The notes beneath the pieces are model-generated. The model was not told where the DNA came from, did not search any database, and saw only the letters and a list, made by a program, of their open reading frames with translations. The position numbers and the translations under genes are program-made. This document shows, piece after piece, positions 56,245 to 64,000 of a DNA stretch of 64,000 bases (the stretch's first letter is position 1; each line of letters starts with the position of its first letter). The stretch comes from Agaricus subrufescens (taxonomy: Eukaryota; Basidiomycota; Agaricomycetes; Agaricales; Agaricaceae): assembly GCA_029945375.1 (NCBI GenBank), contig CM057069.1:1302001-1366000 (forward strand), written 5' to 3'.

Positions 56245-57606
56245 ACCACTTTGTGTTGGTGAGAGTGCTGCTGTACTCTGCACTGTGTGTTGGTGAGAGT
56301 ACTGCTGTACTCTGCACTGTGTGTTGGTGAGAGTACTGCTGTACTCTGTACTGTATGTTGGTGAGAGTACTGCTGTACTCTGTACTGTATGTTGGTGAGA
56401 GTACTGCCATACTCTGCACTCTCTGGTGGGGAGAGTACCGCTGTACTCTGCACTCTTGGGTGGTGAGAGTACCGCCGTACTCTGCACTCTCGGGTGGTGA
56501 GAGTACTGCTGTACTCTGCACTCTCCGGTGGTGAGAGTACCGCCGTACTCTGCACTCTTGGGTGGGGAGAGTACCGCCGTACTCTGCACTCTCGGGTGGT
56601 GAGAGTACCGCCGTACTCTGCACTCTCGGGTGGTGAGAGTACCGCCATACTCTGCACTCTCCGGTGGTGAGAGTACCGCCGTACTCTGCACTCTCAGGTG
56701 GTGAGAGTACCGCCGTACTGCTGTACTCTGTACTGTATGTTGGTGAGAGTACCACTGTACTCTGCACTCTCAGGTGGTGAGAGTACTGCCATACTCTGCA
56801 CTCTCTGGTGGGGAGAGTACCGCTGTACTCTGCACTCTCGGGTGGTGAGAGTACCGCTGTACTCTGCACTCTCCGGTGGTGAGAGTACCGCCGTACTCTG
56901 CACTCTTGGGTGGGGAGAGTACCGCTGTACTCTGCACTCTCGGGTGGTGAGAGTACCGCCTCTACTCTGCACTCTCGGGTGGTGAGTACCGCCTACTCTG
57001 CACTCCGGTGGTGAGAGTACCGCCATACTCTGCACTCTCCGGTGGTGAGAGTACCGCCGTACTCTGCACTCTCAGGTGGTGAGAGTACCGCCGTACTCTG
57101 CACTCTCAGGTGGTGAGTACCGCCATACTCTGCACTCTCGGGTGGTGAGAGTACCGCCGTACTCTGCACTCTCGGGTGGTGAGAGTACCGCCATACTCTG
57201 CCCTCTCCCTGTACTCTGTACTCTCTGTTGCACTCTCAGGTGGTGAGAGTACCACCATACTCTGCACTCTCAGGTGGTGAGGGTACTGCCGTACTCTGCA
57301 CTCTCGGGTGGTGAGAGTACCGCTGTACTCTGCACTCTCAGGTGGTGAGAGTACCACCGTACTCTGCACTCTCCAGTGGTGAGAGTACCACCGTACTCTG
57401 CACTCTCCAGTGGTGAGAGTACCGCCATACTCTGCCCTCTCCCTGTACTCTGTACTCTCTGTTGCACTCTCAGGTGGTGAGAGTACCACCATACTCTGCA
57501 CTCTCTGTCAGTGAGAATACTACCGTACTCTGCACTCTCCTCTGCTGGGAAGAGTATACCTGTACTCTACACTCTCTGAAGAGGACAGTACCATCATACT
57601 CTTCAC
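56245..57606. repeat. Minisatellite, 34-bp unit, about 38-40 copies
   Basis: The consensus plus-strand unit is GAGAGTACCGCCGTACTC followed by TGCACTCTCGGGTGGT, 34 bp. Copies vary mainly at CGCC/CACC/CTGC/CGCT and CGGG/CAGG/CCGG. The left end has a subtype with TGTGTGTTGGT/TGTATGTTGGT. Between 57190 and 57470 a higher-order unit containing CCCTCTCCCTGTACTCTG occurs twice. The inverted repeat AGAGTAC..GTACTCT in each unit forms a 7-bp stem with a 4-nt loop. Long frames across it are the repeat read in three phases and are not genes. Confidence 0.95.
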
Positions 57607-57923
57607 TCAATATGAATGTTCATCCATATCTATAAAAACATAACAAGTACAATAGTACTGTCCTACATCCAATAGCCAAGTTTCCCTTTATAGGCACCGT
57701 GAGAAATAGACACACGACCCCGCGTATGCAGTTGTGACCACCCCGCGTGTGAGCCTCATGCGTCATTCAACTATCACCTATCCGTATATGGCCATACTTT
57801 AGAATTCCACCTTCATCCAGAGGTACCTCCGCTGCACGCTTTAACTCGCGAGATAAAAGTGGATGCATAAGTAGGCCTGGGTAATATCTTCCGGAGAGCA
57901 GAGATAGAGAAACCACTGCTTCG
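57607..57923. other. Spacer between minisatellite and Clr2-like gene
   Basis: No gene. It probably holds the 3' UTR of the Clr2-like gene. Confidence 0.45.
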
Positions 57924-60121
57924 TTACCATGTGTAAGAATTGGGCGGAATCTTTACCCGATTGGAGGTTGTGGTGGGAGGTAAGCCGCTGGAGGTTGGTT
58001 TTATGCGTTTCGTGGAAACTCCGTTGTTGTTGCCGTTAGTAGAGGTGGTGGCGTTGGCATTAATGGTGTTATCAGAGGCGGTATTGTCGGTGTTTAACGT
58101 CGCAAAAGAAGACATTCCATGTTGCTGAACCTTCTCGTCTTCCTTCTCATCCCAATCCTCATCCACCAACTCAAATAGAGGTCCACCCATCCGACACTCC
58201 TTTCTCTTCTTCCCCTCGCGCACAAATTCCACAGCAAACAACGAATCGACACGCATAAAAACACCTCTAGTACCCGCACCAATGTCAGAAACATCTTGCC
58301 CTGTAGGTTTATACGCCTCTCGAGCCGACTTGCTGGGTCCAGCAGGAGGAGATATCATCCGTACCATGTGATGCAAGAGCGCGTCTATGGACCTTCAATC
58401 GTACAAAATCATCAACCCAGATCCGTTCAGGTCCCCACCACAACCATTAGAAACGCATTTGTGTGTAGGTTCCCGACGACGAAGGTCCGGGTTGTGGGCC
58501 CAATATATGCTCTTTGAGTCGTATCAGTTCTGGTTGTGACATGGCTGGTTGACTACCTGCGAGATTCGCATAAGTCTGAGATGAGGTATTGGTTGCTGCT
58601 ATAAACGCAGAGTTCAAACGACCGGCGGCGTTGATGATAGCATGAAGTGAGGTATCTGTTTGCGATGTAGCATGTGAAGAGGGGGGTGGTGGTGGCGGTA
58701 GCGGTGTTGGCGACGGTGATGGGATAGTATACGAGAATTCCCATTCATCAGTCACAGAAAAGAATTGGGAAGTGTTTGAAGCAATCTGAAGAGCGACAGC
58801 ATAAGGTCCTGCAGCTTCATGGAATGGGGGAGGGTTGTCATCAGGGTAGGGATTGAAATTCGCGACAAAGTCCTTATCGAAGTTGAGATGTTCTGGTGTA
58901 ACGGCTTGCAGCGAGCAGATGAGATCGTCAGAGGGTATGTATGCTTGATATGGTATGACTTGATTATCGTATAGACGCTTGGATTTGTTGACAGCAAAGA
59001 GTTCAACGAGATAGAGTGTTGATTGTTCAACCTGGAACGGCGTTTGATCCTCCTTCACAAAGATAGGCCCACGGCCTTCCTCAGATAGAATACCATCCGT
59101 CGACGGTCCAGGAATAGGCTGAGAAGAGTTCGCATTCGAGCCAGGGGAACTATGTTTAACTTCGCGTGGGATAGTTTTCGGCTTGACTTTGTATTCCTGA
59201 ACGAGGCCTGGCCAGAATTCGATGACACCTTTTTCCCCAGCAGGCCCGGGTATTTTTGTTCGTAGTTCGCACCACACAATTTCCCCATCGCGGTACCATC
59301 GCTTTAATTTCATGCTGCTTCGTGAGAAGACGGCACGCGAATCAGAATTCCGTTGAGCTAGAATGGCAGGACTGTCCCGAATATACGATGAAGGTTTCAA
59401 AGGTTTTGCGGGCTGGAGAGGCTTTTGTACAGTGGCATAGGGACGGCTAAGTCTGGATTTGTCGCGCGCTTTTCTCGCCGTACTCGGGGTGTGGGTGAAG
59501 CAGAAGACGGTGTGCCGAGAATGTCTCCCATACTAGCCGTGATACCCTTTTGGGGTTGCTTTGAGCAGTACTTGCACTCGCAGTTGTCGTAATTCAACGT
59601 CGAGTCAGAGAAAAGCCAAATAGCGTGAGGTATGAATTCGTTGATAGAGCGATACTTTCTGGACCGTATACATCCTGCAGAAGAAGCTCGAACAAAGCCG
59701 AACACAGAATAAAGCGCGTTTCACTCACCAAACAGGTAGAGATCATGACGTGGATTGCTCACCGGTCCTTTGTGGTGGTCGAACAGTCGATAGCCAGAAG
59801 GCCAATCGCGCAGAACATATTTGTTTGCTGTGATCGGTGAGAGGCATACGACCAGGCAAAATAAGGTACACGCTTACAATCACTCTGCATTTCCAACTTG
59901 GTTGCGATGGCCTTACCAACAGCGCTCCTCCATTTCTTGGCCTGGCCACTCTCGTTGGCGTCGAGCGGCTCCATAAAGTTGACTTGTCCGTCTGCATCGA
60001 CAATGCGAGTAGTGTTTGTAGACCATCTCGAAGCATCTCCATCCGTACGAGGAAAGTCAAGGAAAACTGTGTCTGAACCAAAGGTGATGACTGGCTGGCC
60101 GAGCCGTCTGCTGCTGGACAT
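57924..60121 (-). CDS. Cryptic loci regulator 2 (Clr2)-like silencing factor, reading frame apparently interrupted
   Basis: Clr2 is a subunit of the fission-yeast SHREC complex for heterochromatic silencing. From ATG 60121 the protein gives MSSSRRLGQPVITFGSDTVF and IVDADGQVNFMEPLDANESG. Later exons give the Clr2 hallmark INEFIPHAIWLFSDST with NCECKYCSKQPQ, then MKLKRWYRDGEIVWCELRTK, VIEFWPGLVQEYKVKPKTIP and YLVELFAVNKSKRLYDNQV. A Pro run (PLPPPPPPSS) follows. The C-terminal half reads WWGPERIWVDDFVRLKVHRR and, in another frame, ISPPAGPSKSAREAYKPTGQ, GAGTRGVFMRVDSLFAVEFV and FELVDEDWDE. Between the N-terminal part and WWGPERIW there is an in-frame TAA (58447-58449) with no usable acceptor, and a one-base frame change near 58345. 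An in-frame ATG at 60157 is an alternative start. The gene may be broken, or the sequence may hold errors. Confidence 0.8.
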
Positions 60122-60218
60122 CGTCGACTCCAAGTCAAAGTAATTGAGCACAGCCACACGCGATTGATCATTCAGTCACGGAATTAGCTTCAGTCAATAG
60201 GAATCCACACCCTGAGGA

Positions 60219-60745
60219 TCAGCTCAGTGGACAGTTCGCAGGAAGGTATGCAATGAGTCCATACAATTTTTCTTCTTCGAAATCAAGGTTTCGTTGTGCT
60301 TTAAAAATACTGCATAAATTTGACTTACACTCGCCGAGCCTACTGTTATCGGGCACTCCCTAGAATCGGCGGCATGTGTCAGTATTTACTCGACGATAGT
60401 GTGGGGATTGTCAGAAACGCACCCCAATGTGAGAATGAACGATCAAGCTGACACCGAGGATAGCATCGAGGATAGGATGTGCAGTCGTGCTGGTAACAAA
60501 AGCTGTAGCAGTGAGAGGGACGAGGCCGGCGGAGAGTAGACGTTCGAATGCCCAGTGGTAGGAACCCGCGGAACGTGACGGAGGAGGAAACGTTGTGGGC
60601 TCGTTTACGGTTCCCGTGGAAACTGCGCGAGCTACAGAGAATCAGCAGCCTAGCTAGTGGAGTAGCATATTGCAGACATACACAGAACAGCACAACGCGC
60701 AATGGCTCTCGGAAGGCCTGCACGGAGAACGAGACTGGAGGCCAT
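60219..60745 (-). CDS. SDH4: Succinate dehydrogenase membrane anchor CybS (SDH4), second half missing
   Basis: ATG 60745 starts a mitochondrial presequence (MASSLVLRAGLPRAIARCAV). A 50-nt intron (GTATGT..CTGTAG) joins to SRAVSTGTVNEPTTFPPPSR, then SAGSYHWAFERLLSAGLVPL, the first transmembrane helix and ILDAILGVSLIVHSHIG. In the family this is followed by a conserved segment with the Asp-Tyr pair of the ubiquinone site and two more helices. Here the exon ends at 60423 with a good donor (GTGCGT), but the next possible exon encodes an unrelated hydrophilic tail (GVPDNSRLGECKSNLCSI) with stop at 60219. Only about 300 bp remain before the Clr2-like gene, and no frame there fits the missing part. 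It is divergently arranged with TRAPPC12, 216 nt from ATG to ATG. Confidence 0.75.
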
Positions 60746-60961
60746 CGGTCAACAACTACGCGATTAAGTAATATCGAGCTGGCAGCACTCGCGACCAGGC
60801 GGAGGCCGACATCTTGTAGTATAGTGGTGGCAAACGAGCACTGTGGTGGCGGAGTAACAGGTCAATCACGGCGTAGGCATCGATAAGACAATAAGGCACT
60901 CGCGAGTTCGTGGAAGATGGCCGATTGGTGCGGATCTGTCTATGTTTGGCCTTGCTAGAAC

Positions 60962-62880
60962 ATGTCTTTTGACCAGCACCGACACTCGCCGGACCTAGGG
61001 CCGCCTCTTATAGACACCACTGTTTATGTCGAGCCAGAGGTGCCTGATCCATTTCTCATCGACGAAGAAGACGAAGAGAGATCTGGCTCGGAGGATCGAC
61101 AAGAGGACGACCATGAAGAGGCTGAGAATGCATCTATCGGTTCCTCTGTCCCACCTGCGGCTCAAGAGATAGCGCTACTAAGTCCATTGGGTCCGACCGC
61201 CGAAGCTGTCTCCGTCGTGACTTCCGATGCACTACCACCCATCATTTCACCGCTCAATGTTGACAAAGATGTTCCACTCCCACCTGTCGAGGACTACATG
61301 TCCGAAGAGGAAGAGGTACCAGACCTCTTCTTACCAGGCCTTATCAACTCTACTATGTTCTTGCCGATTCCCAATGTACGTCCCCTCCCCCTTTCTATAT
61401 CGTCTCCTCAAATGGCACCCAATCTCAGCTCAACTTACACTAGAACGACCCATTGACTACACTGCTGACTAAATACATATTCCCTCCTGAAAGACGACCT
61501 GTTCGAGATGTCAGTGGTGAATGGAAAAGGCCCGTTGACATGCACACATTAGTCGTAGGTCCCCCTCTCTTCTCCGCACCCGAGACTGAAAATAACTGAT
61601 TGTTGTCAGACCACCAATAGTTGGAGGACCCTGGCAAGAATGGCAAGAGATCGAACCGTATCCTCAAATCCTGCAGATGTCGAAAACATCCTCGGAGTGC
61701 GCATACCTCTCCCTATATAACCCAAACCACTCTCATCCTAAAGAACTAAATCACACAGCTATGGTATCTTCGACTAGCAAGTCTCGCCCGTCTCCGACTC
61801 TCCAACCAAACAGCTGCAGAATGCACAAATCTCTTCGCTGTACTCAACGCCATCGAACCTCCCGAACATCGTCACTACGTCTTTGAGAAAATCCTACCAT
61901 TTGAATTGGAAGTCATGCATGCTCGTGTCAAGTACTGGTCGGGCGATCACATGGGATACCTCGATGCATTGAGCGCACTACTAAAGAAATGTAAACGAAA
62001 GGCTAGAGAGGCCAAAGATACGAAAGAAGGTGATTTAGCTCAAGACGTCAGAGATATGTGGAAAGAAAGGGGTTCTAGAGTTTGTCTGATCTTGGCATCG
62101 CAGTTAGTCGAAATGAAAGTGCGTACTCTCACTACTCAAAGCCCATCCTTCTAACTGGAAAAAAACCCAGGACTTTGCCGCAGCAACTAGATTACTGGAA
62201 CCACTATGTACACAACCTGCAAACGAAGGCGACGGAAAACCTGTAACAAATCCAAGCCTCCGTTCAGCCATAGGTCGTATATACCTCCAAGGCGGAAACG
62301 TCGATACCGCAAGAACCCATTTCTCTCTCGTCGCTCAAGACCCAACAGCGGATGAATCACTCAAAAGGATGAACGAAGCCATTTTATGCGCTACAGATGG
62401 TCAATGGTCGATGGGCGTAGCTCTGTTAAAAAAGTTGGTCGAAAACGATTCCGAGAATTTCGCTGTAAGTCTTACATTGATGAGTAAGAAACTATCCAAC
62501 CTTTGTTGAGTATAGGCTGTGAATAATTTGAGTGTCGCGTTGTTGAGTCAGGGAAACCTCAAAGAGGTATGTTTGGAACGATAGTCAAGCAATTTTATCC
62601 TCATGTTATATGAACAGGCGATTGGCGTCCTCGAGACTGCACTCAAATCATCCCCTGCAACCGTAATCATTGCCGAGCCATTCCTCTTTAATCTCTGTTC
62701 GTATCAACTAAAAACTCTTTTCTTCTTGGTCATTCAACTGAAGTGTCACTATTTCTAGCCACACTGTATGAATTACGCTCTGCTGCTGGATTGGAGAAGA
62801 AGACAAATCTTCTTATCGAAGTCGCAAAGTGGAGTGGAGATGGTCTAAAAACCAGTTGTCTGAAAATGCCAACAAACTGA
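60962..62880 (+). CDS. TRAPPC12: TRAPPC12-like TPR protein of the TRAPP tethering complex
   Basis: TRAPPC12 homologues are TPR subunits of a TRAPP complex in ER-Golgi traffic. ATG 60962 gives MSFDQHRHSPDLGPPLIDTT. The N-terminal 150 residues are acidic and disordered. After an intron, NDPLTTLLTKYIFPPERRPV, then TTNSWRTLARMARDRIVSSN, LWYLRLASLARLRLSNQTAA and MHARVKYWSGDHMGYLDALS. TPR-like repeats follow: DFAAATRLLEPLCTQPANEG, SLRSAIGRIYLQGGNVDTAR, GQWSMGVALLKKLVENDSEN, FAAVNNLSVALLSQGNLKEA and PFLFNLSTLYELRSAAGLEK. The end is LKTSCLKMPTN. At least eight exons join in frame with 50-60-nt introns. Confidence 0.88.
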
Positions 62881-63150
62881 AAGCTTTGGATCTCTATTAC
62901 CTGCTTGATGTAAACAAACTTTGAGTAACAAGAATCGATTAGCTGTAGGTGATATTACAACCAAAGAGTCTTCAATAAGAATGAAGTTGATTTCAATGTC
63001 ATACTATGCTTATAACTTCCATTGGTCTCCTTGCCATTTACAAAATTCATCATTTGTATACTATTCTTGAATCCTCCCTCATCATGATGCCCTCAAAGAT
63101 ACCTTGTCTCCTTGCATAAACCTTTCTTGAGTCACCTTCTGCTTATAATT
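62881..63150. other. Spacer between TRAPPC12 and the copia fragment
   Basis: A/T-rich 3' region of TRAPPC12. The far end of the copia LTR could lie here, but I could not fix it. Confidence 0.4.
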
Positions 63151-63854
63151 AGTCTGCCCACATGCCTTATTTTTTTAGTATTAGTATTAAGGAAGATAAT
63201 GACCATGTACACTTGCTTACCCTCACCATTGTGTGGTACTGTTTGAATTGCTTGGTTTTCTCTATTTTGTGTGATAGGAAAAATACAATATTTTTTCCCC
63301 CTTGTATCTCCTGCAAAAAGAGCAACTTGGCCATTGGAACTTGCTCCACATATAAGCACTGGTAAATGTGGTGATTGTTACAAAAACAGTTTTGTTTGGT
63401 CACTGATAGGCTTGAGAAATGGAATGAAAAGATTATCCACAAACTGCATTTTGCTAATTGAGTTACTTACATGCTGAACAAAGAATTGTGGAAGAGGAAA
63501 AGATCAGTCATAGTAAAGAACAAGAGCTCAGTGATAACAGTAATGTGTTAATCACTGTGATAGAATACCTAAAGAACAAGAGCTACATGATATAAGTACC
63601 AGGTATAAAGAACTTGTATACTACTCACCTCAGTGATAACAGTAATGTGTTAATCACTGAGGTGAAATTTTAAAGTTCATACAGTATAAAAGCTTGCAAG
63701 CCACCAAGTTGAAACTGTATAGTACTGAGATAGGGGAACATATAATTTGGAAATAACAGTAAACGGCAATATGTGAAAGAAACAGATAAAAATAGACTGT
63801 TGTTTAAAAGAGAGAATAATGGAAAAATACCAGCAGTGTCGGAGGACTTCAACA
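63150..63854 (-). repeat. Ty1/copia 3' LTR (minus orientation), outer end not determined
   Basis: On the minus strand a purine-rich tract (AAAGCAGGGGGAG) is followed by TGTTGAAGTCC, a copia-type LTR start, at 63854. A TATA-like TTTTATACTGTATG lies within it. Two 31-bp direct repeats at 63527-63557 and 63629-63659 are part of it. The lower boundary at 63150 is an estimate only. Confidence 0.45.
63527..63659. repeat. Pair of 31-bp direct repeats, each an imperfect palindrome
   Basis: The two copies (63527-63557 and 63629-63659) are identical as far as I can see, 102 bp apart. Each contains CAGTGAT and its reverse complement ATCACTG around a 15-bp middle. AAAGAACAAGAGCT is also present twice (near 63515 and 63571). 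Confidence 0.85.
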
Positions 63855-64000
63855 CTCCCCCTGCTTTGTCACCATAGGTATCAAACCCATACCTCTGCAG
63901 CATCTCAGAATAGCATCCCTCGAAAGTGGTTTGGTGAGAATGTCAGCGAGGTTGCATGCTGATGGGACATAGGTGAAAAAAACCTCCCCCTTTTCGACCT
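63855..64000 (-). mobile_element. 3' end of a Ty1/copia pol (RNase H C-terminus), cut by the window edge
   Basis: Minus-strand translation gives VEKGEVFFTYVPSACNLADI then LTKPLSRDAILRC, the standard end of copia RNase H (YVPS..N.ADI.TK.L), followed by GMGLIPMVTKQG and a stop just before the polypurine tract. The rest of the element lies to the right of the window. Confidence 0.8.

Noticed and set aside
56074..57501. Overlapping ORFs of 100-217 codons with repeating peptides such as VQSTAVLSPPESAEY
   Set aside because: They are the 34-bp minisatellite read in successive phases; 34 is not a multiple of three and all three frames are open.

Overview
The window is nuclear DNA of a filamentous basidiomycete, most probably an Agaricomycete. 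Genes are packed and broken by many introns of about 41-65 nt with GT..AG ends and CTAAC/CTGAT-like branch points. The families present are typical of mushrooms: an orphan seven-helix membrane family, a Clr2-type silencing factor, a tnp2/DUF4218 transposase, and large Ty3/gypsy and Ty1/copia elements. No tRNA or rRNA gene was recognised.

Left part, 0.6-22 kb, is a conserved housekeeping block. On the minus strand it holds a Kre9/Knh1-like secreted GPI protein, the mitochondrial protease ATP23, a crotonase ending in a peroxisomal AKL signal, a weak small ORF, a TPX2-domain protein, a decayed ORF, a NIF3 protein and the 49-kDa subunit of complex I (NDUFS2). NDUFS2 is divergently paired, 104 nt from ATG to ATG, with a plus-strand MRH/ATG27-like receptor. 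About 5.7 kb (2.6-8.2) and 4.6 kb (22.1-26.6) show nothing I can call a gene.

Middle, 26.6-38.8 kb: a Ser-rich minus-strand protein with a UIM, two tandem SIM-like repeats and a Cys-rich zinc-finger-like cluster; a tandem duplication of a seven-helix membrane protein gene (unit about 2.45 kb); a small, probably mitochondrial protein; and a 1.4-kb G-rich, low-complexity tract.

38.9-56 kb is a transposon nest. A 14.3-kb LTR retrotransposon (40747-55068) has 1351-bp LTRs about 99.4% identical. It carries gag, a protease ORF and RT-RNaseH-integrase in three frames. Both junctions have a -1 slippery heptamer abutting the stop codon (G GAT TTT TGA and A AAT TTT TAA). Between the pol stop and the 3' LTR lies a 4-kb module of two genes on the opposite strand, with five and three spliceosomal introns and their own TATA boxes. 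I consider this antisense, intron-bearing cargo the most interesting system in the window. The element sits between a truncated tnp2 transposase and a 5'-truncated gene of unknown function, with no visible target-site duplication.

Right part, 56-64 kb: a minisatellite of 34-bp hairpin-forming units, a Clr2 gene with an in-frame stop and a frameshift, an SDH4 (CybS) gene lacking its second half, TRAPPC12, and the 3' end of a minus-strand Ty1/copia element at the edge.
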